From contig SKMY01000039.1 of assembly GCA_007120815.1 (NCBI GenBank), positions 1 through 5,402 of the forward strand: a DNA stretch of 5,402 nucleotides, written 5' to 3'. Shown here piece after piece: positions 1 through 5,359 of this stretch (positions within the stretch are counted from its first letter, which is position 1; each line of letters opens with the position of its first letter). The translations under genes were made by a program, and so were the position numbers. This DNA is from Syntrophomonadaceae bacterium (GTDB taxonomy: Bacteria; Bacillota_D; Dethiobacteria; DTU022; UBA8154). A model generated the notes under the pieces. It did no database searches and was not told where the DNA came from. It worked only from the letters and a program-made list of their open reading frames with translations.

Positions 1-5
1 CGGTT

Positions 6-545
6 TTATTTTCCATCCGGGCTAGCTTCCTTGCTTTCACCGAGGAAATCAACCAGGAATTCCCTCCTCTTATCACGGGTCAAGGTTTGAATATCGGTAA
101 ATTCCAGCGCTCCGGTGGGACAACTGTTCACGCATGCAGGGGGTAGTCCGTAAGGGGTTCGATCCATGCAAAGGTCACATTTGTTGATGGTTTTTTCCGT
201 GTCATGTTGAGATACGGCCCCAAAGGGACAGGCCAGGATGCACCACTTGCATCCAATGCAGAGGTCCTGTTGAACCAGTACGGCTTCATCAACATCATTG
301 CGAGACATGGCACCGGTGGGGCACACGCTAATGCAGGGCGCATCCTCACAGTGCCTGCATTGGAGAGGTAGACTGGTACCGGCAGAATGCTCCACAAAAA
401 TACGAGTCCTGGGGCGGGGGGTTTCGAAGATGGCAGTAAAAAGCGCTTTGGACTGGGAGTGCTCCACTGAACACCCGATTTCACAGCTGTGGCAGCTTAC
501 GCAACGCTTGGGGTGGACGACGATCAATCCTTTCAAGGGTTTCAC
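6..545 (-). CDS. Four-cluster [4Fe-4S] ferredoxin, CooF/HycB/DmsB-type electron-transfer subunit
   Basis: A 179-residue soluble protein with 16 cysteines in the pattern that binds four cubane clusters. These are CVSCHSCEIGC (C15, C18, C21, C25), CRHCEDAPCISVC (C63, C66, C71, C75), CIGCKWCILAC (C96, C99, C102, C106) and CDLC...CVNSC (C123, C126, C138, C142). CPTGA, CPFGA and CPTGA follow the final Cys of three of the groups. This is the architecture of CooF, HycB and DmsB, which pass electrons between a catalytic subunit and a partner enzyme. No signal peptide or membrane segment is seen, so it is probably cytoplasmic. The partner (for example an aldehyde:ferredoxin oxidoreductase, CO dehydrogenase or flavoprotein) would lie past the left edge and cannot be named. 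The start is uncertain. GTG at 545 gives MKPLKGL. A TTG at 536 (Leu4) sits 5-6 bases after an AGAGGTGA sequence and may be the true start. The TAA stop at 8-6 is inside the window, so the gene is complete. Confidence 0.93.
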   Translation of the reverse strand: MKPLKGLIVVHPKRCVSCHSCEIGCSVEHSQSKALFTAIFETPRPRTRIFVEHSAGTSLPLQCRHCEDAPCISVCPTGAMSRNDVDEAVLVQQDLCIGCKWCILACPFGAVSQHDTEKTINKCDLCMDRTPYGLPPACVNSCPTGALEFTDIQTLTRDKRREFLVDFLGESKEASPDGK

Positions 546-569
546 CTCTTTTCCAGTTATAATGTGTTA

Positions 570-594
570 AAATGGCCCGACTTGCGCGCCATTT
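570..594 (-). promoter_or_regulatory. Leader hairpin upstream of the ferredoxin gene
   Basis: The arms AAATGGC (570-576) and GCCATTT (588-594) are perfect 7-bp complements around an 11-base GC-rich loop. Two further C-G pairs can form inside the loop after a C-C mismatch. The hairpin lies between the predicted minus-strand transcription start (near 641) and the start codon, 25 bases before the GTG. It has no following T-run on either strand, so it is not a typical intrinsic terminator. It could be a leader RNA structure or a repressor operator. The structure is seen directly; its function is inference. Confidence 0.4.
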
Positions 595-631
595 AGCCCC
601 ATGAGCAGATACATAACATGATGAATTTACG

Positions 632-655
632 GTTATTATTTAATTAAATAGTAAC
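632..655. repeat. 24-bp near-perfect palindrome over the ferredoxin promoter (candidate operator)
   Basis: The inner 14 bases (637-650, TATTTAATTAAATA) form a perfect palindrome. The outer GTTA (632-635) and TAAC (652-655) extend it, with only the 636/651 pair mismatched, so 11 of 12 base pairs match. It covers the predicted -10 box (648-653) and start point of the minus-strand promoter, which is where a dimeric repressor would block transcription. It matches none of the well-known FNR, CRP or Rex box consensus patterns that I could recognise. The region is AT-rich, which makes chance palindromes easier. Confidence 0.5.
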
Positions 656-677
656 ATAAGTTTAAAATAAAAATCAA
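648..677 (-). promoter_or_regulatory. Predicted sigma70-type promoter for the ferredoxin gene
   Basis: Read on the minus strand, TTGATT (677-672) is followed by an 18-base spacer and TACTAT (653-648). A TGT directly before the -10 gives an extended -10 (TGnTACTAT). Transcription would begin near 641, giving a leader of roughly 95 bases that contains the hairpin at 570-594. This is a consensus match only, but it is the best minus-strand candidate upstream of the gene. Confidence 0.5.
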
Positions 678-724
678 TATATAATTTTCTTAATACGCTT
701 TGACAGTACAGCTCATATTATTTG

Positions 725-753
725 TTGACTTCAACTTCATTGTTGCGTATTCT
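725..753 (+). promoter_or_regulatory. Predicted sigma70-type promoter for the creatininase-family gene
   Basis: TTGACT (725-730), a 17-base spacer and TATTCT (748-753) give an optimally spaced sigma70-like promoter. Transcription would start near 760, about 70 bases before the ATG at 832. The -35 box lies inside a small inverted repeat, GTTGA (724-728) / TCAAC (731-735), which could be part of an operator. A second -35-like TTGACA at 700-705 has no suitable -10 at proper spacing. Confidence 0.55.
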
Positions 754-772
754 AGTGGGTAAAAGTTGAATT

Positions 773-796
773 TCCACGGTTCTACATAACCTTGGA
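773..796 (+). promoter_or_regulatory. Imperfect inverted repeat in the creatininase leader
   Basis: TCCACGGTT (773-781) and AACCTTGGA (788-796) pair at 8 of 9 positions (777/792 mismatched) around a 6-base loop. The repeat lies between the predicted -10 box and the Shine-Dalgarno site, so it would be transcribed as a leader hairpin or could be bound as DNA. No T-run follows it, so a simple terminator is unlikely. Function unknown. Confidence 0.4.
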
Positions 797-814
797 TGGA
801 AGCCATCGAGAATG

Positions 815-823
815 AGGAGGAGG
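815..823 (+). promoter_or_regulatory. Strong Shine-Dalgarno site that sets the creatininase start
   Basis: AGGAGGAGG lies 8 bases before the ATG at 832. If translation is instead placed at the in-frame ATG at 796, this site is read as a run of glutamates (ENEEEEK). The acidic N-terminus is therefore almost certainly a mis-called extension. Confidence 0.85.
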
Positions 824-831
824 AAAAAGTT

Positions 832-1737
832 ATGTTGGAATACGAAAAATTGACTTTGGAAGAAGTTCGCACCTTGGACCCGGAAAAAACCATATTCTTG
901 ATGGCAGTTAGCCCCTTGGAGGCACACGGGCCTCACCTGCCTTTGGGGACGGATGTTTTTGTGGCCCAGGAGTTGCAGAGGCGGTATGCCCGTTCCCTTA
1001 ACGAAGCATATCCAGACTATACGCTGGTCAAGCTTCCGCCATTATTTTTGGGGGCAGATGCGCTGCCGGTCAAGGGCTCTCTTTCAGTTCCCGGCCCGGT
1101 CATAAAAAAGGTTTTACTGTCAATTGTTAAAGGGTTGGCCGGTCAGGGGTTTCGCTACCTGTTTTTAACAGACAATCACGGAGGACCGCGTCACCAACTG
1201 GCCGTTGAGCAGGCTGCACGGAAGGCCTGGAAACGACATAGATTTTACATGATCAATCCTTTTGGGCTTGTATTCCGCCTGATGGTTCAACACGACCCGG
1301 ATTTTATGAAAGAAACCGGGCTAAAACCGGGGGCTTGCGGGGATGATTCCGACTCCCATGCGGGGACCAACGAAACATCCTTGATGCTGGCCAGCTACCC
1401 CGAATTGGTCAAGGGAGAAATCAAACGCATCCCCGATTCGCCATCGCCGCCGCCAAACCGCCTGGTTTTAACCCTGTCAAAAATCGCTGGAATTATTTCC
1501 AGGGAGCTTCAGCAGGACTTGGCGCATCTTTCCCGCGTGTTAGGATGGGTGGGTGATCCCAATATGCTTCCATACATGGGAAAACCCGCCATAGCTTCTC
1601 GCGAAGCCGGCGAAGCCATGCTGCAGGCCCGGGTAAACGTCGCCATGGGACTGTTTCAGGATGCCCTGGAGGGCAAGCCGCTTGAAATCCGGCCCATGCT
1701 ATGGAAGGTGAGGTTTTTAGATTGCGTGCCGGAATAG
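832..1737 (+). CDS. Creatininase-family metal-dependent amidohydrolase
   Basis: A 301-residue member of the creatininase family, which also includes creatinine amidohydrolase, FAPy deformylase (ArfB) and the mycofactocin peptidase MftE. These hydrolyse amide bonds using two metal ions. The N-terminal signature SPLEAHGPHLPLGTD (residues 28-41) supplies the likely metal ligands E30, H32 and D41. NHGG (115-118) corresponds to the family NGHGGN motif, and SHAGTNETS (175-183) to the HAGxxET motif, giving H176 and E181. GDP with a later ASREAGEAML segment (241-264) matches the usual family C-terminus. At about 300 residues it is longer than typical 240-260-residue members, mainly through extra sequence around 135-172 that contains a D-rich stretch (CGDDSDS) just before the HAG motif. 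No signal peptide is seen. The start at 832 is preferred to 796 because of the Shine-Dalgarno site at 815-823. The gene is divergent from the ferredoxin gene and separated by 399 bases from the next gene. Its family is clear; its substrate is not. Confidence 0.92.
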   Translation: MLEYEKLTLEEVRTLDPEKTIFLMAVSPLEAHGPHLPLGTDVFVAQELQRRYARSLNEAYPDYTLVKLPPLFLGADALPVKGSLSVPGPVIKKVLLSIVKGLAGQGFRYLFLTDNHGGPRHQLAVEQAARKAWKRHRFYMINPFGLVFRLMVQHDPDFMKETGLKPGACGDDSDSHAGTNETSLMLASYPELVKGEIKRIPDSPSPPPNRLVLTLSKIAGIISRELQQDLAHLSRVLGWVGDPNMLPYMGKPAIASREAGEAMLQARVNVAMGLFQDALEGKPLEIRPMLWKVRFLDCVPE

Positions 1738-1956
1738 CCGGGGTAATCCTTAGTATAAATGGCAAAAGCTACGGGGAGCATTTTTGAAAGGCCAACCAGT
1801 ATTAAAATAAGTCCCAAGTTGGAAAAAAATAGTCTTAAATCTCATTAAATGGTTTCCTCGTTCATCTTTTTTGCCTGATAAAAAGAATGAATTAGTGAAT
1901 CAATTCGTGATAATAAAGAAATAATGAATCATAAGTAGAGAGATTGATTTCTAAAA

Positions 1957-2013
1957 GGGCCGGCCCTCCGCTTCGCCCTGGAAGCGCCAGAACCGCCTCC
2001 TTTGCTTCGCGGT
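1957..2013. repeat. GC-rich palindrome and direct-repeat cluster, possible dispersed repeat element
   Basis: Three structures follow each other in 57 bases. The first is the perfect 10-bp palindrome GGGCCGGCCC (1957-1966). The second is a hairpin CGCTTC (1969-1974) / GAAGCG (1981-1986) with a 6-base loop. The third is ACCGC (1992-1996) / GCGGT (2009-2013) with a 12-base loop. In addition, CCTCCGCTTCGC (1965-1976) recurs as CCTCC-TTT-GCTTCGC (1996-2010). The abrupt GC rise within AT-rich flanks suggests an inserted REP- or MITE-like element or its remnant. That interpretation is inference; other copies would have to exist elsewhere in the genome. No flanking target-site duplication is obvious. 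Confidence 0.4.
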
Positions 2014-2118
2014 GTGAGCGGGTCGATAAAGGGCAGTTATATTCCATCTATTATATCATATTTTGGGCCAATTACTTCAATATTCAATCTGAGTCTTTGC
2101 TTACAACACGAGCTTCAC

Positions 2119-2126
2119 GGGAAGGA
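2119..2126 (+). promoter_or_regulatory. Shine-Dalgarno site for the ADP-forming synthetase
   Basis: GGGAAGGA lies 10 bases before the GTG at 2137. It supports that GTG as the start, rather than the in-frame TTG 135 bases upstream, and gives the protein the N-terminus usual for the family. Confidence 0.65.
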
Positions 2127-2136
2127 CGATATTGCA

Positions 2137-4239
2137 GTGCTTAGCAGCATATTTAAACCAGATTCTATTGCCGTTGTCGGAGCAACAGATAAAGAAGGCA
2201 AGATCGGCCATGCCATGATGAAAAATATTGTGGAAAGCGGGTATGAGGGAAAAGTATTTCCCGTCAATCCAGGAAGGAAAAAAGTGCTGGGCTACAAGTG
2301 CTACAGGAGTCTGGTTGAAATTGGCGAACCCCTGGAGCTGGTTGTGGTCCTGGTGCCGGCTACAGCGGTTAACGCCGTCGCCGAAGAAGCCTCCCTGTGT
2401 GGCGCAAAATATTTAATTGTTATCTCGGCGGGTTTTAAAGAAATCGGCAAAGAAGGCCTGGAGAGGGAAAAAGGTCTTCTGGCGATTTGCCGAAAAGCCG
2501 GCATCCGGGTGCTGGGCCCCAACTGTGTCGGCATGGTGGATACCCACACCCCCTTAAACGCGTCTTTCGCAAAAGGATTCCCTGATCGGGGACAAATTGC
2601 ATTTATCTCACAAAGCGGTGCGCTTTTGGTTTCAATCCTGGACTGGAGCATGGAAGTCGGCCTGGGGTTTTCAAAGTTTGTCAGCCTTGGAAATAAAAGC
2701 GACTTAAACGAAGCGGATTTCATTGCAGCGACTGCTGAAGATCCTGATACCCGGGTTATTTTATGTTACATCGAAGATGTGGTAAACGGTTCGCACTTTT
2801 TGGAAACGGTGAAAAAAGCCAGCAGGAAAAAGCCTATCATCATTTTAAAATCAGGAGCCAGCCAGGCGGGGGCCAGGGCGGCATCTTCGCATACCGGAGC
2901 CCTGGCTGGAAGCGACCTGGCCTATGAAGTGGCTTTCAAGCAAAGCGGTGTTCTACGGGCGCGCACCATGGAAGAGCTTTTTGACCTGGCCGAATCTTTC
3001 TCCAAGCACCCCCTGCCGGCTGGAGACAGAGTGGCTATCATTACAAACGCGGGAGGCCCTGGAATTATTACGACCGACTGGGTTGAAAAGCAGGGACTTA
3101 AAATGGCAAGTTTCCAGAAAGAGACGGCACAAACATTAAGAAATAAACTTCCGGAGGAAGCCGGCATCTACAATCCGGTTGATGTACTGGGAGATGCCCG
3201 GGCAGACCGCTTTGAAACGGCCTTAGGCCTGGTTTTGAACGACGACGGGGTGGACAGTGCTCTGGTGCTGTTGTGCCCGGCAGCGACCACGGAACCGGAA
3301 AGAACGGCGGAAGTCATTGTGTCGGCTCAAGAAACGTACTCACATAAACCAATTTTTGCAGCGTACATGGGGGGACCTTTTTTGGAAGAAGGGGCTAAAA
3401 TTCTGGCAGAGGCGGGAATCCCGTGCTACACCTTTCCAGAGCGGACAGTAAATGCTTTGCGGGGCATGGTCTCATACAGCCGGTTTCTGAAAAATTACTC
3501 CGAAGAAGAGCCAATCAAATATGACGATATTGATCAAAATAAGGCCAAAGCGGTTTTATACGATGTGCTTCGAGATCAGCGGATGGTCTTATTGGGCAGT
3601 GAGTCCACAGCGATTGCTGAAGCTTACGGGATTCCAGCAGCTCCAATCAGGTTGGCCCGGGACGCTTCACAGGCTCGCGCCATTGCTGATGAATTGGGCT
3701 ATCCCGTGGTGCTGAAAGTTGCTTCGCCCAAAATTATGCACAAAACCGATGTAGGTGGCGTTAAGGTGGGACTTCAAAGCCCCGATGAAGTGGAACTGGG
3801 ATTTATGGAAATCCTGGACCGGGTACAAAAACATTTTCCAGAAACAGCTCTCTATGGTGTAGAAATTCAGAAAATGATGCCCAAGGGCAAGGAAATTATT
3901 GTTGGTATGACGGAGGATGTTCAGTTTGGGCCCTTGCTGGCCTTTGGCATGGGCGGCATATACGTGAACCTGCTAGAAGACGTTTCTTTTCGCCTGGCCC
4001 GGGATTTAAGCTTTTCTGAGATTAAAGAGATGATTGCCGAAACCCGGGCATATTCCCTGTTAAGGGGATTTCGAGGAGAATCCCCATCGGACATAGATTC
4101 GACAGTGGACATTATCGCCCGGTTGGCCTGCCTGTCTCTAGATTTTCCGGAGATTACAGAAATTGATTTAAATCCGGTCTTCGTGTATGAAAAGGGTGCT
4201 TCTGCAGTTGACATAAAAATCGCTGTGAGTTGGGATTAA
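2137..4239 (+). CDS. ADP-forming acetate/acyl-CoA ligase, fused alpha-beta single chain
   Basis: A 700-residue acyl-CoA synthetase (ADP-forming; EC 6.2.1.13 type) that interconverts acyl-CoA + ADP + phosphate with acid + CoA + ATP in the cytoplasm. Domains in order: a CoA-binding Rossmann domain, about 4-140 (SIAVVGATDKEGKIG, LGPNCVG at 126-132); a succinyl-CoA-ligase-like flavodoxin domain, about 150-290; a third ligase domain, about 295-450 (ITNAGGPGI); and an ATP-grasp domain, about 475-700. H252 in SSHTGALAGSD is the expected alpha-side phosphohistidine, with E213 in YIEDV as its likely partner. H535 in MHKTDVGGV matches the second, beta-side histidine that relays phosphate to ADP. GPLLAFGMGG, LEDVSFR and EIDLNP are ATP-grasp nucleotide/metal motifs. 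The length fits fused alpha-beta enzymes, and there is no GNAT domain, so it is not a Pat-type lysine acetyltransferase. The GTG start at 2137 is chosen because family proteins begin just before IFKPxSIAVVGA. The acyl substrate (acetyl, branched-chain or aryl) cannot be read from sequence. The next gene follows at 52 bases with no terminator between. Confidence 0.93.
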   Translation: MLSSIFKPDSIAVVGATDKEGKIGHAMMKNIVESGYEGKVFPVNPGRKKVLGYKCYRSLVEIGEPLELVVVLVPATAVNAVAEEASLCGAKYLIVISAGFKEIGKEGLEREKGLLAICRKAGIRVLGPNCVGMVDTHTPLNASFAKGFPDRGQIAFISQSGALLVSILDWSMEVGLGFSKFVSLGNKSDLNEADFIAATAEDPDTRVILCYIEDVVNGSHFLETVKKASRKKPIIILKSGASQAGARAASSHTGALAGSDLAYEVAFKQSGVLRARTMEELFDLAESFSKHPLPAGDRVAIITNAGGPGIITTDWVEKQGLKMASFQKETAQTLRNKLPEEAGIYNPVDVLGDARADRFETALGLVLNDDGVDSALVLLCPAATTEPERTAEVIVSAQETYSHKPIFAAYMGGPFLEEGAKILAEAGIPCYTFPERTVNALRGMVSYSRFLKNYSEEEPIKYDDIDQNKAKAVLYDVLRDQRMVLLGSESTAIAEAYGIPAAPIRLARDASQARAIADELGYPVVLKVASPKIMHKTDVGGVKVGLQSPDEVELGFMEILDRVQKHFPETALYGVEIQKMMPKGKEIIVGMTEDVQFGPLLAFGMGGIYVNLLEDVSFRLARDLSFSEIKEMIAETRAYSLLRGFRGESPSDIDSTVDIIARLACLSLDFPEITEIDLNPVFVYEKGASAVDIKIAVSWD

Positions 4240-4277
4240 GAAAAGACCCACCCCCATAGGGAAAATATTTGATAGTG

Positions 4278-4285
4278 AAGAGGTG
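4278..4285 (+). promoter_or_regulatory. Shine-Dalgarno site for the BioD-like/DRTGG gene
   Basis: In AAGAGGTG the AGAGG core (4279-4283) lies 8 bases before the GTG at 4292, which is ideal spacing. In-frame GTGs at 4283 and 4289 are too close to or inside this site. Starting at 4292 gives MKILYIMGTEASGKTT, a normal beginning for a P-loop protein. Confidence 0.65.
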
Positions 4286-4291
4286 TTAGTG

Positions 4292-5359
4292 GTGAAAATA
4301 CTCTATATCATGGGAACGGAAGCCAGCGGAAAGACAACCATCGGTGTGGGGCTGGCCCTTTTCTTAAAAAAAAAGGGGCTGAAACTGGGATACCTGAAAC
4401 CTATCGGAACGTCCCACTGGCCAACACAGCAAGAGGATGAAGACGCTGTTTTATTAAAGGACGTATTGGGGCTTACCTGTGACTTCAAAAGTATTTCTCC
4501 TTTGAATATCGGCCCCCTGTACCTGTCCAGCACACGAAGCCGTGACCATTATCGGCAGTCTGTTCTGGCAGCGTTGGATGATATGAAAAGCCAGGCTTTT
4601 GATCTGCTGCTTATCGGCGGGGCTACAAACCCGTTCATCCTCTCCAGCCAGAGGCTGGATGATATTTCATTGGCCCGGGAATTAAATGCTTCTGTCATAT
4701 TTATTGCCAATGTTAACAATGATTACGGCCTGGACCAGGGCATCCTGTACAATCGCTTTATAAAAAGCCAGGGGGTTGAAGTGTTGGGAACTGTTTTCAA
4801 CAACGTCCCCTCGCCTATTCTTGAAAAAGCCAAGGGCATTCACAGACCTATCATGGAAGGCCACGGATTCAATGTTATGGGGATTATACCGGCATCTCCA
4901 GAGCTAACCTCTCCTACAGTCAAAGAGTACCTGGATATTTTAGGTGGTGAACTTCTGGTTGGCGAAGACTACCTGGATCGGCGAGTGGATGATATCGTGA
5001 TTGGAACGATGACCATTGAAGGAGCGCTAAAATACTTGAGGCGTTCCCCCAATAAAGCCGTTATTGTCGGGGGAGACCGAAGCGATATGGCCCTGACAGC
5101 CCTGGAAACCAACACCTCTGTCCTGATTTTAACCGGCGGTCTGTATCCCAATATAAAAGTGCTTTCCCAGGCGGAAGAGAAAAAAGTACCGGTCATACTA
5201 GTCTACTTTGATACCTACCATGCCATTGAGCAACTTCATGCAGTCTCTCACCGTATTAAGCCCGACAATAAAACAGCTCTTGAAGTAGCGGAAAAAAACA
5301 TTGAACGCCACTGTGATCTTTCTAACCTGTTGTCTTTTCTGGATATTCCGGGAGCTTAA
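4292..5359 (+). CDS. BioD-like P-loop + DRTGG domain protein (phosphotransacetylase N-terminal-like, no PTA domain)
   Basis: A 355-residue cytoplasmic protein of the type often described as a 'BioD-like N-terminal domain of phosphotransacetylase'. Residues 1 to about 205 resemble dethiobiotin synthetase: a Walker A loop GTEASGKTT (8-16), KPIGT (36-40), an acidic patch EDEDA (48-52) and a C-terminal GIIPASPEL (197-205). Residues 206 to about 320 form a DRTGG domain, with DRRVDDIVIGTMTIEGAL (229-246), GDR (261-263) and LTGG (280-283). In long Pta enzymes these two domains precede the catalytic acetyltransferase domain and have a regulatory role; here that domain is absent and the frame ends cleanly with TAA. 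The position where BioD and Pta carry an acidic EG motif reads IGGATNPF (108-115), lacking the glutamate. It lies 52 bases after the ADP-forming synthetase and is probably in the same transcript, suggesting a sensor or regulator of that enzyme. This role is inferred from context, not demonstrated. It is not expected to make dethiobiotin. Confidence 0.85.
   Translation: MKILYIMGTEASGKTTIGVGLALFLKKKGLKLGYLKPIGTSHWPTQQEDEDAVLLKDVLGLTCDFKSISPLNIGPLYLSSTRSRDHYRQSVLAALDDMKSQAFDLLLIGGATNPFILSSQRLDDISLARELNASVIFIANVNNDYGLDQGILYNRFIKSQGVEVLGTVFNNVPSPILEKAKGIHRPIMEGHGFNVMGIIPASPELTSPTVKEYLDILGGELLVGEDYLDRRVDDIVIGTMTIEGALKYLRRSPNKAVIVGGDRSDMALTALETNTSVLILTGGLYPNIKVLSQAEEKKVPVILVYFDTYHAIEQLHAVSHRIKPDNKTALEVAEKNIERHCDLSNLLSFLDIPGA

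Larger units (their letters stand above)
1738..2136. other. 399-base intergenic region, AT-rich with a central GC-rich insert
   Basis: No supportable gene is seen on either strand. Positions 1738-1950 and 2031-2110 are AT-rich, while about 1957-2030 is sharply GC-rich and carries several palindromes (listed separately). No convincing terminator follows the creatininase gene; the best candidate is a 3-bp stem before TTTTT at 1781-1785. A weak promoter for the downstream pair could be TTGCTT (2002-2007), 17 bases, GATAAA (2025-2030), which would lie partly in the GC-rich insert. The open frame from the TTG at 2002 into the synthetase gene encodes an unrelated hydrophobic leader that family members lack, so it is treated as non-coding. 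Confidence 0.6.

Noticed and set aside
298..570. Open frame on the plus strand opposite the ferredoxin gene
   Set aside because: It is an antisense shadow of a cysteine-rich gene with a clear family match; it has no ribosome binding site or recognisable domain.
700..721. TTGACA (700-705) with TATTAT (716-721) as a promoter
   Set aside because: The spacer is only 10 bases, too short for sigma70; the pair at 725-753 with a 17-base spacer is better.
1764..1785. Possible intrinsic terminator after the creatininase-family gene (GCT/AGC stem then TTTTT)
   Set aside because: The stem has only three contiguous pairs with an A-A mismatch below it; too weak to call.
1944..2144. A 66-codon open frame across the GC-rich island
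   Set aside because: It starts at TTG without a Shine-Dalgarno site, runs through repeats of contrasting composition, overlaps the synthetase start and resembles no family.
2137..4239. Protein lysine acetyltransferase (Pat/PatZ) as an alternative identity of the synthetase-like gene
   Set aside because: No GNAT domain is present at either end, and both catalytic histidines of the ADP-forming enzymes are in place.
4292..5359. True dethiobiotin synthetase or full phosphotransacetylase
   Set aside because: A DRTGG domain follows the P-loop part and the PTA catalytic domain is missing; no biotin genes are nearby.
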